DNA of 35,775 nucleotides from Gammaproteobacteria bacterium (GTDB lineage Bacteria > Pseudomonadota > Gammaproteobacteria > DSM-16500), in NCBI GenBank assembly GCA_025451335.1, contig JANWKO010000085.1:1-35775 (forward strand). Reading direction: 5' to 3'. A model generated the notes under the pieces. It was not told the DNA's origin, ran no database searches, and worked only from the letters and a program-made list of their open reading frames with translations. Position 1 is the first letter of the stretch. Each line of letters starts with the position of its first letter. A program made the position numbers and the translations under genes. This document shows positions 1 through 8,669 of this stretch, piece by piece.

Positions 1-1
1 A

Positions 2-2788
2 ATAAAGCAAGAAGTTGATCGTCAAGAAGCAAAAGTTGCCGCACTTCCACGGGCAATCGATCAAATCAAAAGTAGTGATTTAAATCCTGACTCACTAGGG
101 GAATTAATAACTAAAAAAGACAAAGACGGCCGCCCCCACCCCCATACTTATTCTCTTGATGATGCTGGTCCGGCACCAATTGAAGATAATCTCAAATATT
201 ATTTAGTTCCAACAAATGGCGGCTATCGAATTTATAAACAAGAAGATATCAATGGATTGAAGCGTGGAAAAGCTACTTTCACAGATATGCTTGATAGCAG
301 CATAGTACAAACAAGTTCATTAATTGAGATAACCCCAAGTCAATTACGAGGAATGGCAGATAAGTTTAGAAAAGAAAAAGAAGTCGCAGATGAAGCTAAA
401 GCTAAAGCCGGTGTTCAAAAAGGTCCTTCCGCTCCTTTGGCTACCCCGGCGTTAGCTGGTTCACCTGGGATTGTTGAGAGAAAGGATCAAAAGCAAACTC
501 GAGAAGAAGAAAACGATCGAATACGCAGTATTTCCGCTTTGCTAAGTAAAATACGAAATAATATAAGGCATACCCCTCCTGCTGATTTATTATCAGGAAT
601 AAATAATAAAAACTATCTAGGAACTGGTTTATCTCTTTTGGAAATTATTGCTTGTTCAACAGAGCCTTCAGTATATAAAGATCATATAATGGTATTAGCT
701 TCTACAGAACATCAAGAAATATTACAAAATGCATGGATAAGAGCACAAGACTTTGGAAGTCTTGATAAATTTTTCCCTTTATATGATGAAGCATTGGTTA
801 AATTCGAAACAGCACAAGAACGACGCCGAAATCAAGCAGGCTCACCGCATGCTGCATTGGCGGCGAGGGGAGGGGCAGCAATAGGAGGGGCAGCAATAGG
901 CTATGATGAAAAAAAACGGCCTGGTTCATCTCCGCAAGTCGCTGGGGTATCACAGCAACCTGTAATTGTAAATCGACTACAAGAATGGCAGGGATTGGCA
1001 GCGGCTGTTGCAGGCCAAGCACGAGTACCTGGTTCAGCTATAGCCTCTATAGCCATGTCAATTATTCCAGATGAATCTGGAGCAGAGGTTTTAGTACAAT
1101 ATATATTACAGAAACTTAGCCATGAAACGAAAGATAGAGTGGTCAATTTGGAAGATAAATTGCATTCTTCTTCTATTGGTTATTATTTAGCTCTCTATGC
1201 TAACTTAACAGATACTCCAGAATATAAATCGAATCCTGTAGCAATGAGTCAACTTACAAATTCAATTGAATTATACGTTCAAGATATTATTCGTACATTA
1301 AATGCAGAGCATCATTTATTGGGACCCGAAATTTATAAAATTTGTGTAGCAGTTAGATTGTTAAATTCATGTCATACTTTTCAAATATTAAAAAATTATC
1401 CTGGAATGAATACACCGGCTGCTTTTGATGTTTGTGCCAAAATAGATGCGCATCTTAAGAATTTTTGGTTTCATTCTGTCTCAGGCTTTCCTGGTAGGGT
1501 AGAATTGCTTCGTGCCAAAATAGAAAGCAATCAAGAATTTAGACAATTACTTTTTAAAAATAAAGAATTCGCAGAACAATTCTTGCAAGCCGCTGTAAAG
1601 GAAAGTCCTCTTTCTACGTCCCAAATAACGTCTAATGAAGCTGAAGCTAGAGATAAATTGAGATTATTAATCATGAGTCTTAAAGGTCCAGCCCCGCACA
1701 TAGAGCAAAAACACGCGGAAGTTCCTGAGCCTGGAGTGAATGCTTTTGTTGTTTTTGAAAATCTAAAACAAATTAGTCCGGTTGCAGCAAGTAAAGATTT
1801 TAGAGAAGGTATTTTAGAATTCATTAAAAGAGGTGTTCTTGATAAAAATGTTTTTACCGCATCTAACCCCCAGTCACCTGAAATAAAAGAAGCACTTATG
1901 AAAGCCCTAATAAATGTAGAATTCATAGATTTTTTGTCGAAAAATAAATCTGTATCTGAAGAATTTATTAAATGTGCTTTTAGAATTTCTCTTGATAAAG
2001 CAAGCAAATTTCTTAATAGTTTAAGGGAAACATTGCCAGCTGTAGCAAGAGGTGAGGCATTGCCAGCTGTTGAAGAGAAAAAAGCTGCACAGCCTCTTGT
2101 TTCACCTCCATTAGGATTGAGATTGCCAGATGGTTTTAGGTTAGTTAATGAAATTGCATATAATGAAATAAAAAATCCAAGTAGTAGAGGTGAGGCTGCT
2201 ACAATTGTTAATATGAATCCTTATGCAGCTGAAGTATACTGTATGAAAGATGGAGATGGATATCGAATTTATAACATAGTCACAGTGGATGCCATGATAA
2301 AAGATCGTGGTGGCAAAAGAGTATTCGAGCACCCTGAATCCCGAAATGTAGTTGATGTAGATCAACCAGGTGTGTTAGTTAAAGTCAAGATGAACGATAT
2401 AGATAAATACGTTCAAAATTATGGATTCAAAGAGAAGTATGATCCTAAAGTAGGCCCTTCCCCTATTTTAACTAAAGAACAATTGCCCAAGGGTTTTAAC
2501 CTGTATGATAATACGATTCATGCTAATCTCAGCGAAGGTAAATCTCTATATTGTGCAGTGACTAAGCAAGAAATCAAAGGAGATCCTATTTTCTGTGTAA
2601 ATCTACCAAGTCAGGCAAGAATGTTAGTGAGCCAGGAAGGGCTGCAACAATTACTAACTCTTAAAAGATGTGGTGCAGCTGATGTCAGGTTGATCTCCAA
2701 AGAAGTTCTACAGGATTATGCTAGAAATCATGCGTTTGGACAACCTTTTGATCCAAACCCCGGGCCTCTACTAGCGGTTCATGTATAA
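2..2788 (+). CDS. Large unrecognised multi-module protein, 5' end outside window (possible secreted effector)
   Basis: The frame is open from the first full codon at base 2, so the gene is cut by the window edge; at least 928 residues remain. I do not recognise the family. The C-terminus holds two tandem modules, residues about 708-827 and 828-928, each opening with LPxGFxL (LPDGFRL, LPKGFNL) and followed about 40 residues on by an aromatic-Cys pair (VYCM, LYCA). A third related segment lies near residues 65-120, sharing GYRIY with the middle copy. The middle is helical and hydrophilic, with low-complexity linkers (GGAAIGGAAIG; LPAVARGEALPAV). No membrane segment or signal peptide is visible in the part seen. 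The module shape loosely recalls U-box/RING-like folds, but no zinc-ligand pattern is present. A Dot/Icm-type effector is a guess from context and architecture only. Confidence 0.75.
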   Translation: MKQEVDRQEAKVAALPRAIDQIKSSDLNPDSLGELITKKDKDGRPHPHTYSLDDAGPAPIEDNLKYYLVPTNGGYRIYKQEDINGLKRGKATFTDMLDSSIVQTSSLIEITPSQLRGMADKFRKEKEVADEAKAKAGVQKGPSAPLATPALAGSPGIVERKDQKQTREEENDRIRSISALLSKIRNNIRHTPPADLLSGINNKNYLGTGLSLLEIIACSTEPSVYKDHIMVLASTEHQEILQNAWIRAQDFGSLDKFFPLYDEALVKFETAQERRRNQAGSPHAALAARGGAAIGGAAIGYDEKKRPGSSPQVAGVSQQPVIVNRLQEWQGLAAAVAGQARVPGSAIASIAMSIIPDESGAEVLVQYILQKLSHETKDRVVNLEDKLHSSSIGYYLALYANLTDTPEYKSNPVAMSQLTNSIELYVQDIIRTLNAEHHLLGPEIYKICVAVRLLNSCHTFQILKNYPGMNTPAAFDVCAKIDAHLKNFWFHSVSGFPGRVELLRAKIESNQEFRQLLFKNKEFAEQFLQAAVKESPLSTSQITSNEAEARDKLRLLIMSLKGPAPHIEQKHAEVPEPGVNAFVVFENLKQISPVAASKDFREGILEFIKRGVLDKNVFTASNPQSPEIKEALMKALINVEFIDFLSKNKSVSEEFIKCAFRISLDKASKFLNSLRETLPAVARGEALPAVEEKKAAQPLVSPPLGLRLPDGFRLVNEIAYNEIKNPSSRGEAATIVNMNPYAAEVYCMKDGDGYRIYNIVTVDAMIKDRGGKRVFEHPESRNVVDVDQPGVLVKVKMNDIDKYVQNYGFKEKYDPKVGPSPILTKEQLPKGFNLYDNTIHANLSEGKSLYCAVTKQEIKGDPIFCVNLPSQARMLVSQEGLQQLLTLKRCGAADVRLISKEVLQDYARNHAFGQPFDPNPGPLLAVHV
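871..900 (+). repeat. Perfect 15-bp tandem duplication inside the large protein gene
   Basis: AGGGGCAGCAATAGG occurs twice head to tail and keeps the reading frame, encoding the GGAAIGGAAIG linker. It sits in a locally GC-richer stretch and looks like recent replication slippage in a flexible linker. Confidence 0.9.
2123..2788 (+). repeat. Two tandem copies of a ~100-120 residue protein module
   Basis: Module starts at 2123 (LPDGFRL) and 2483 (LPKGFNL) are exactly 360 bp apart. Both contain an aromatic-Cys pair and a C-terminal helix ending in Y-x-x-N-[YH]-x-F (KYVQNYGF, DYARNHAF). A partial third copy around bases 190-360 shares a 14-nt identical stretch with the first (TATCGAATTTATAA at 224-237 and 2261-2274). 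Repetition is seen directly; the fold is unknown. Confidence 0.7.
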
Positions 2789-2805
2789 GGAGAGATGCGC
2801 TTTTT

Positions 2806-4791
2806 TTAAGTACCCTCTAATAATCGATTTTCCGCATCCTCCAAATGCTCCAACGTACCAAAGAGAACAACTATATCATTTGCATGAATTTTAATATTAC
2901 CATGCGGTTTAACATGTTTTTCATTACCACGTCGAATAGAAATCACTTCTACGCCAATCTCTTTTAAATTTAAATCGTGTAATTTGCGATTTACTGCGTA
3001 AGAACCTTCGGTAACAAAAATGGGACTGAGTTGTTCATGCAAAGAGATAGGTTCATTTGTGGTATCTTCATCATCTTCTGAACCGACAAAAACTTGTTGT
3101 AATAAATCATAATCGGTGTTGCGTACATCTTGAATAATGTCGGCAATTTTATCTCGTGGTAAGCGAATTAATTGTAATAAATGATTAGACAAGGTGAGGC
3201 TGGCTTCAAATAATTCGGCGATAATTTGCGTTGCCCCCATTTTTTTTAATTGCGTTAATTCTGCTTTATCATGACAGCGAACCAATATAGGCAAATCAGG
3301 ATAATGTTGTCGTGTAATGCCTAAAATTTTTAATGCAGCACGGTGATCACTGATACAAATGACTAATACTTTTGCATGATCAACGCCCGCTTTTTCTAAA
3401 ATTTCAGGGTGACCAGCATCACCATAAATAACTTCATCGCCGGCTAAACTGGCACGCTTTACTAATTCTGCATCGAAATCTATGCCAACGTATGGAAATT
3501 TAATTTTATCTAATAATCTTGCTATATGTTGTCCCATACGTCCGTATCCGCAAATAACGACATGGTTATGCATTTTTTTAGCGTGTTGAATAATTTCTTT
3601 TTGACTATCGGTATCGGAAAGATCTTTGTTGGGAATAAAATAATTAGCAATTTGTTTATTATAACGAATAAGTAGGGGAGCAATTGCGATACTTATAAGA
3701 AGAGCGGCAAGAACGACTTGTTGATATTCAGGTCTCAGCATATTTCCACCGACCGCGAGACTTAAAATGGCAAAGCCAAATTCTCCACCTTGTGCTAGAA
3801 CGATACCAGTACGCGCTGCTGTTGTTGAATAATTACCTGCGAGACGTGCCAGAATAAAGATTAATAACATTTTGCCAATAACTAACGCAAAAACGAGTAA
3901 TGCGATCCAAATCCAAGTGTCATACCAGGTTTTAATATCCGTTAACATGCCCACGGAAATAAAAAATAATGCCAATAAAATGTCACGAAAAGGACGTATT
4001 TCCACTTCAATTTGATGGCGAAATTCGGTCTCAGCTAACATAACTCCACCTAAGAAAGCACCTAGACCAAATGATAAACCTAAACTAGCAGTTATCCAGG
4101 CAGAAGCGAGTGTGACTAAAAGTACAGATAAGGTAAATAATTCAATGGCACGAGTTCTGGCGATAAAGTGAAATAAAGGTTTTAACAGCCAACGTCCTAA
4201 TACAAAAATGAGTCCAATAGCAAAAATGCCTTTTAATAAAGACCAAAGCAATGCCATAGCAAATCCGGAATGTATTCCTTTTGCTAAACTACTAATGCAG
4301 ATAATGATAGGAATAACGGCAAGATCTTGAAACAATAAAATTCCGACAGCATTTAAGCCATGTTGGGTTTGCAATTCAAATTGATCATTGAGTTGTTTAA
4401 TGACTAAAGCAGTCGATGACATGGCGACTATACTGCCAACAACAAACGATTCATGCAGGCTCATGCCAAGCGCTTTACCAATTAAGGTTGAAATAATTAC
4501 ACATAATAAGACTTGTAAATTGCCAACAATGAGCACGATATTTCGTAATGCGATTAATTTAGGGATAGAAAATTCTAAACCCACTGTGAACATCAAAAAC
4601 ACTATGCCGAATTGAGATAGTTTATTAATAATGTCGGAATCAGGTACGAGACCTAACATGTGAGGACCAACCAGTGCACCGACCACGAGATAACCTAAAA
4701 CAATAGAAAGTTTTAGTTGACGAAAAAGTACACTCACGAATAACGCGGTGATAAAAACACTTAAAATACCTTCTAGAATGCCAAAGTGCAT
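2806..4791 (-). CDS. KefB/YbaL-type cation:proton antiporter with RCK domains
   Basis: A 661-residue inner-membrane CPA2-family antiporter, the usual full length for KefB/KefC/YbaL-type proteins. Residues 1-385 are hydrophobic with about 12 transmembrane segments and carry family-typical stretches such as GYLVVGALVGPHML, FTVGLEFS and FQDLAVIP. Residues about 410-525 form a TrkA-N/RCK_N Rossmann domain (VVICGYGRMG, then GIDFD at the end of the second strand and GDAGHPEIL). Residues about 575-655 form a TrkA-C domain. The family exchanges K+ or Na+ for H+ under control of a nucleotide or other ligand at the RCK domain. Whether it is a glutathione-gated K+ efflux system (Kef) or a YbaL-like exchanger cannot be settled here, and no KefF/KefG ancillary gene is adjacent. 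It converges on the preceding gene with a 17-bp gap and diverges from serC. Confidence 0.93.
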   Translation of the reverse strand: MHFGILEGILSVFITALFVSVLFRQLKLSIVLGYLVVGALVGPHMLGLVPDSDIINKLSQFGIVFLMFTVGLEFSIPKLIALRNIVLIVGNLQVLLCVIISTLIGKALGMSLHESFVVGSIVAMSSTALVIKQLNDQFELQTQHGLNAVGILLFQDLAVIPIIICISSLAKGIHSGFAMALLWSLLKGIFAIGLIFVLGRWLLKPLFHFIARTRAIELFTLSVLLVTLASAWITASLGLSFGLGAFLGGVMLAETEFRHQIEVEIRPFRDILLALFFISVGMLTDIKTWYDTWIWIALLVFALVIGKMLLIFILARLAGNYSTTAARTGIVLAQGGEFGFAILSLAVGGNMLRPEYQQVVLAALLISIAIAPLLIRYNKQIANYFIPNKDLSDTDSQKEIIQHAKKMHNHVVICGYGRMGQHIARLLDKIKFPYVGIDFDAELVKRASLAGDEVIYGDAGHPEILEKAGVDHAKVLVICISDHRAALKILGITRQHYPDLPILVRCHDKAELTQLKKMGATQIIAELFEASLTLSNHLLQLIRLPRDKIADIIQDVRNTDYDLLQQVFVGSEDDEDTTNEPISLHEQLSPIFVTEGSYAVNRKLHDLNLKEIGVEVISIRRGNEKHVKPHGNIKIHANDIVVLFGTLEHLEDAENRLLEGT

Positions 4792-5013
4792 AATAAAATA
4801 TCATCCTAAATGACTTACTCAATTTTATTACTGATCCAGATGCCGAATTTGAGGTCATCTTAATGAGAAGTAAGCTCGTGGAAGATATCAATATAACCGA
4901 TGCGAGTCGGTTTGAGTAGTAAGAGAAATTATTTTTGATTAAACTGTTCTTCATTTTTAAGACTTTTATTTATTGTTTAAATATAAGACCGTTTTGTTAA
5001 AAGGAGTTTATTT
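4792..5013. promoter_or_regulatory. Divergent intergenic region between the antiporter gene and serC
   Basis: The 222-bp region must contain the 5' signals of both genes. A small hairpin, AACCGA-TGCGAG-TCGGTT, lies at 4895-4912 and has no T-run after it. A strong Shine-Dalgarno AAGGAG at 5001-5006 sits 7 nt before the first serC start. No confident -35/-10 pair can be named. Confidence 0.4.
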
Positions 5014-6162
5014 ATGCCAGATGATGTCTATGCTGATATTAAAAATGCAAATCAATCATTGAGGAAACATACAATGCGTAAAGTATGGAATTTTAATGCG
5101 GGCCCGGCAATGTTGCCTGAAGAGGTTTTAACCCAAGCACAAGCCGAAATGTTAGATTGGCATGGAACAGGCATGTCAATCATGGAATTAGGTCATCGTG
5201 GACCTGAGTTCAAAATAGTAGCTGACCAAGCGGAAGCAGACTTACGTGAATTAATGGATATCCCTAAAAATTATCATGTGTTGTTTCTTCCTGGTGGTGC
5301 GACAGCACAATTTGCAATGGTACCTTTAAATTTATTTTCTAAAGATCATCATGCTGATTATATAGATACAGGAATTTGGTCAAAAAAAGCAATTGATGAA
5401 GCGAAACGATATGGTGATGTGAATATTGCAGCGAAGTTGGAAATTCACAATGATTTATTACAAATTCCGACACAAGAAAAATGGTCGCTCAATCCCCAAT
5501 CTGCTTATGTCCATTACACACCTAATGAAACGATAGAAGGCGTCCAATTTCATTGGGTACCCAAAACAGGTGATGTTCCTTTAGTGGCAGATATGTCTTC
5601 TATGATTTTAGCGCAGCCAATCGATGTGAGCCAATATGGAATTATCTATGCTGGAGCGCAAAAAAATATTGGCCAAGCAGGCATTGCAGTCGTTATTATT
5701 CGAGACGATTTAATTAATGATCCTTTATCACATACACCGACACTTTATAATTATAAAATTCATGTTGAAAATAAATCATTTTATAACACACCGCCGACTT
5801 ACTCCTGGTATATAGCCGGTTTAGTATTGGCCTGGATGAAAAAGCAGGGTGGAGTAAAGAAATTTGCTGAAATAAACAAACGCAAATCACAAAAATTATA
5901 TGCGATGATTGATAGCCATAAAGATTTTTTTATCAATGCCATTCATCATGATAGTCGATCCATTATGAATATACCTTTTAATTTAACTTCGCCTGAGTTA
6001 ACGCAGGAATTTTTAGATTCTGCTACTGCAGCGGGTTTAACTAATTTGAAAGGACATCGTTTATCCGGTGGAGTCCGTGCTAGCATTTATAATGCTATGC
6101 CGGAAGAGGCTGTTGATACATTAATTGACTTTATGAAAGAGTTTATTCGTACACGGGGTTGA
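5014..6162 (+). CDS. serC: Phosphoserine aminotransferase
   Basis: PLP-dependent aminotransferase that converts 3-phosphohydroxypyruvate and glutamate to phosphoserine, the second step of serine synthesis; it also acts in pyridoxal phosphate synthesis. Family signatures include WNFNAGPAMLPEEVL, MELGHRGPEF, the PLP-lysine context YAGAQKNIG and the C-terminal KGHRLSGGVRASIYNAMP. Homologues start near MRKVWNFNAGPAML, which here is residue 21 (ATG at 5074). The upstream ATG at 5014 adds MPDDVYADIKNANQSLRKHT. Both starts have a good ribosome binding site: AAGGAG 7 nt before 5014 and GAGGAA 7 nt before 5074. The product is 362 or 382 residues. No serA or serB is adjacent. A hairpin terminator with a T-run follows. 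Confidence 0.95.
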   Translation: MPDDVYADIKNANQSLRKHTMRKVWNFNAGPAMLPEEVLTQAQAEMLDWHGTGMSIMELGHRGPEFKIVADQAEADLRELMDIPKNYHVLFLPGGATAQFAMVPLNLFSKDHHADYIDTGIWSKKAIDEAKRYGDVNIAAKLEIHNDLLQIPTQEKWSLNPQSAYVHYTPNETIEGVQFHWVPKTGDVPLVADMSSMILAQPIDVSQYGIIYAGAQKNIGQAGIAVVIIRDDLINDPLSHTPTLYNYKIHVENKSFYNTPPTYSWYIAGLVLAWMKKQGGVKKFAEINKRKSQKLYAMIDSHKDFFINAIHHDSRSIMNIPFNLTSPELTQEFLDSATAAGLTNLKGHRLSGGVRASIYNAMPEEAVDTLIDFMKEFIRTRG

Positions 6163-6197
6163 TGGGAAAGAAGGGTAAAGGCAACACTTTGAACGCA

Positions 6198-6256
6198 TAG
6201 GATCTGTTGGCAATTCTATTTAAACCTAGCGAATTGTCAAAAGATCCTATTTTTTT
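6198..6256 (+). terminator. Rho-independent terminator after serC, containing a dispersed repeat core
   Basis: Arms 6198-6216 and 6231-6249 pair at 17 of 19 positions around a 14-nt loop and are followed on the plus strand by seven T. The right arm read on the minus strand contains TTGACAATTCGCTAG, the core shared with plsX and, in part, tmk. The left arm is identical over 19 nt to the 3' end of mltG. The stop codon of the converging thioesterase gene lies in the right arm. Confidence 0.8.
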
Positions 6257-6729
6257 CTCGATTTATATAGTTTGATTCGCGCTTCCTTGCGAATGAGGGC
6301 TTCTTCAAAATGTCTTTTTTGTAAATCATCATTAATTGTTAAGGGCGTAATTTTTGTTGGTTTACCCTTGTCATCTATTGCAATCATAGTAAAATAGCAA
6401 GTTGTAGTATGTCTTTTTTCCCGTGTAAATATGTTCTCCGCTTCTACTCGAATCCCAATTTCCATTGAAGTATTGCCGACATAATTCACAGTAGCATAAA
6501 AAGTTACTAGTTCTCCCACGTTTATGGGTTCTTTAAAAAAAACTTGGTCAACAGAAAACGTCACCAAGCTTTTTCCAGAATAACGTGAGCCACAGGTGTA
6601 AGCCACTTGATCCAGTAATTGTAGCAAACGTCCACCGTGAACCTTGCCATGAAAATTTACTAGTTCAGGGGTCATGATGTGCGCCATAACAAGACTGCGG
6701 CGGTCATCTTCCTTTGTGTCTTCAGGCAT
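6247..6729 (-). CDS. Acyl-CoA thioesterase, YciA/BFIT hotdog family
   Basis: A 160-residue single hotdog-domain protein that would hydrolyse acyl-CoA to free fatty acid and CoA in the cytoplasm. Visible family features are VMAHIMTPELVNFHGKVHGG followed by RLLQLLDQVAY (the Asp of this helix is the usual catalytic residue), the strand FSVDQVFFKEPINVGE and the second-half strand YVGNTSMEIGIRVEAEN. The start is set at the ATG at 6729 (MPEDTKEDD) because AGAAGGA lies 7 nt upstream; an in-frame TTG 18 nt further up overlaps that site. The basic tail (KEARIKLYKSRKK) is normal for the family. The chain-length preference cannot be read from sequence. Confidence 0.88.
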   Translation of the reverse strand: MPEDTKEDDRRSLVMAHIMTPELVNFHGKVHGGRLLQLLDQVAYTCGSRYSGKSLVTFSVDQVFFKEPINVGELVTFYATVNYVGNTSMEIGIRVEAENIFTREKRHTTTCYFTMIAIDDKGKPTKITPLTINDDLQKRHFEEALIRKEARIKLYKSRKK

Positions 6730-6874
6730 GGTCAGGTCCTTCTGCAAGTCCTAGATTATTTATTATAACAAAAATGAAGGGGTCAAAGCTATGTTAGGGG
6801 TAACTTGAGGATGTTTAGAGCGGAGTCCTGCTAGTTAGGATTTAAACATAATATTAACTCCAGAAGGAGGTCCA

Positions 6875-7249
6875 ATGCAAAGTGCAATTCACGGTTTTAA
6901 TTTGATTGAAGTATTGGTTAGCTTATTCATTTTATCGCTAGTTTTATTAAACTTTGATGCGATGGAAATCTTTTCAATTCGAGAGAATCGCAATGCTTAT
7001 TTTTTTAGCGTAGCTGAAAATCAATTAAACTCAATGGTAGAAAGATTAAAAGCTTTTGATAAAAAAATTGATTTGGAAAAACAACTTGCCATTTGGAATC
7101 AACAAAATCGCACTGTGCTTCCTCAAGGCATAGGTTTTGTTAAAGGTAATCAAATTAGTATTTTTTGGGGGAAAAAATCGAATAACAAAAATTGCGAAAA
7201 AATCTTAATTGGAGAATTAAATTGTCTTTCAATAAAAATGTCCGAATAA
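6875..7249 (+). CDS. pilV: PilV-like minor type IV pilin
   Basis: A 124-residue protein with a class III prepilin leader: MQSAIHG, then FNLIEVLVSLFILSLVLLNF, so PilD would cleave after Gly7 and methylate Phe8. Glu at position +5 of the mature protein is present. The remainder is a small globular domain with two Cys near the C-terminus (NCEKILIGELNC), a likely disulfide. It is shorter than typical PilV. A strong AGGAGG site precedes the ATG. It is the first of three co-directional minor pilin genes that would form the priming tip of a type IV pilus or pseudopilus. The name rests on motif and gene order. Confidence 0.75.
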   Translation: MQSAIHGFNLIEVLVSLFILSLVLLNFDAMEIFSIRENRNAYFFSVAENQLNSMVERLKAFDKKIDLEKQLAIWNQQNRTVLPQGIGFVKGNQISIFWGKKSNNKNCEKILIGELNCLSIKMSE

Positions 7250-7325
7250 ATGTTAATAATTAAATTGGAAATAAACAACAATAAGGACAGCAAATGGTCT
7301 GGTCTTAGACTCCTAAGGAAATTTG

Positions 7326-8102
7326 ATGAAAAATGTTCGAGGTATGAGTTTAATAGAGCTCATGTTTTCTATTACTTTGAGCCTGTTAATTATAAATATA
7401 TGTATAGCAATCTATTTAACTGCACAGAAAAATTTTTCTTTACAGAATGATTTAAGTGCACTTCAAGAAAATGCTCGAACTGCTATACAACTTATGAAAA
7501 ATGATATAAAGCAAGTAGGATATATTGGTTGTCCAAAATTAACTAGTGACTTTCCATTGATTAATCACACAAGTTATACGGTAAATTGGAAAAATAAAAT
7601 AGTCCAAAAATCACAAGCCATTAATATTTGGCATGGAAGTATTTCTCATGTTAATTTAATAAAATCTATGCAAAATGATTTTGTACTATATGCGACAACT
7701 GAACAACATTTTTCATCTCAAGACATATTGATTATTTCAGATTGTTATTCTGCAGATATTTTTCAACCTGAATCGATTTTATTTGATGAAAATATCCAAA
7801 CCATAATTACTTCACAACCACTTTCTTCAAGATACCAAACCGATGCAGAAATTTTCCGCTTAGAAGTAAAATCTTTTTTTACAAATAAAACTAATCGTTT
7901 TTATCCAAATGGGAAACCTATTTACGCTTTATATATTTTGGATAATATTAATCATCACAAACGTGAATTAGTTGAATCTATTGAAAGTCTGAAAACAAAA
8001 ATAGATTTAAATAGCGATCAAAGTCCTACTGGAATTTCGTTAGAATTAAATGCTCTCACACCTTTTTTATCAAAAACTTGGTATTCCTATCTTTCATTAT
8101 GA
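7326..8102 (+). CDS. pilW: PilW-like minor type IV pilin
   Basis: A 258-residue protein with a prepilin signal MKNVRG followed by MSLIELMFSITLSLLIINIC, so cleavage is expected after Gly, with Glu at +5. A conserved helix, LQENARTAIQLMKNDIKQVGYIGC, is characteristic of PilW, with its paired N-terminal-domain Cys. The start is the ATG at 7326, with AAGGAA 5 nt upstream; a TTG directly before it is unlikely. It lies 76 nt after pilV and overlaps pilX by 4 nt. The function would be assembly of the pilus tip complex in the inner membrane and periplasm. Confidence 0.82.
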   Translation: MKNVRGMSLIELMFSITLSLLIINICIAIYLTAQKNFSLQNDLSALQENARTAIQLMKNDIKQVGYIGCPKLTSDFPLINHTSYTVNWKNKIVQKSQAINIWHGSISHVNLIKSMQNDFVLYATTEQHFSSQDILIISDCYSADIFQPESILFDENIQTIITSQPLSSRYQTDAEIFRLEVKSFFTNKTNRFYPNGKPIYALYILDNINHHKRELVESIESLKTKIDLNSDQSPTGISLELNALTPFLSKTWYSYLSL

Positions 8103-8620
8103 AATCTATTTCTGGAATAGCGTTAATTACCGTGTTGTTATTTTTGCAAATATTTGCAATTTTGGGTTTATGTGCTATACAAATGGCCTGGATTGAAACT
8201 AAGCAAAGTAGAGAAAAATGGCAATCCCATGTTCGCCATCAAATGGCAAATGATGCGTTAAATAAGATTGAAAAATCTCTTAACCAAGAATGTTTAATCC
8301 CTATTACGCCAATCAACCAACTTATTACTTATTCTCTATCTTGGTGGCAATTTCGTTCAAATTGCGCTGGAAATTTTCGTTCATTTCAGTACTATTATAG
8401 GATTGAATTTTTGGGATTCGATCCCTGTGCTTATGCGCAAGAAAAATACAAAATTATTGCTAAGTACTATCGCATCACGCTTGTTGGAGTAGAAGATAAC
8501 ATTAAAATCGTTTTACAAAGTACTGTCATTTCTCCAATTCATGATGGTGAATTAAGTTGTAGTAAAAAACCCCATAACATTAAAGTGGGAAGACAAATGA
8601 TGCGTGAGATATACCCTTAG
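8099..8620 (+). CDS. pilX: PilX-like minor type IV pilin
   Basis: A 173-residue protein starting MKSISGIALITVLLFLQIFA, where SG-IALITVLL is the PilX-type prepilin motif. PilX-like proteins often lack the canonical Glu at +5, as here. The region after the helix has dispersed Cys residues and no recognisable domain. Its ATG overlaps the pilW stop (ATGA), implying translational coupling. No pilY1, pilE or fimU follows or precedes, so the cluster is reduced to three genes. PilX in other bacteria works with PilY1 at the pilus tip. Confidence 0.75.
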   Translation: MKSISGIALITVLLFLQIFAILGLCAIQMAWIETKQSREKWQSHVRHQMANDALNKIEKSLNQECLIPITPINQLITYSLSWWQFRSNCAGNFRSFQYYYRIEFLGFDPCAYAQEKYKIIAKYYRITLVGVEDNIKIVLQSTVISPIHDGELSCSKKPHNIKVGRQMMREIYP

Positions 8621-8669
8621 CTCAAAATGTGACGAGATAAGGTATATAAATTTTATAGGGAATTGAACG

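Noticed and set aside
7250-7450. Open frame overlapping the start of the PilW-like gene
   Set aside because: It overlaps a clear prepilin gene in another frame and its product has no protein-like features.
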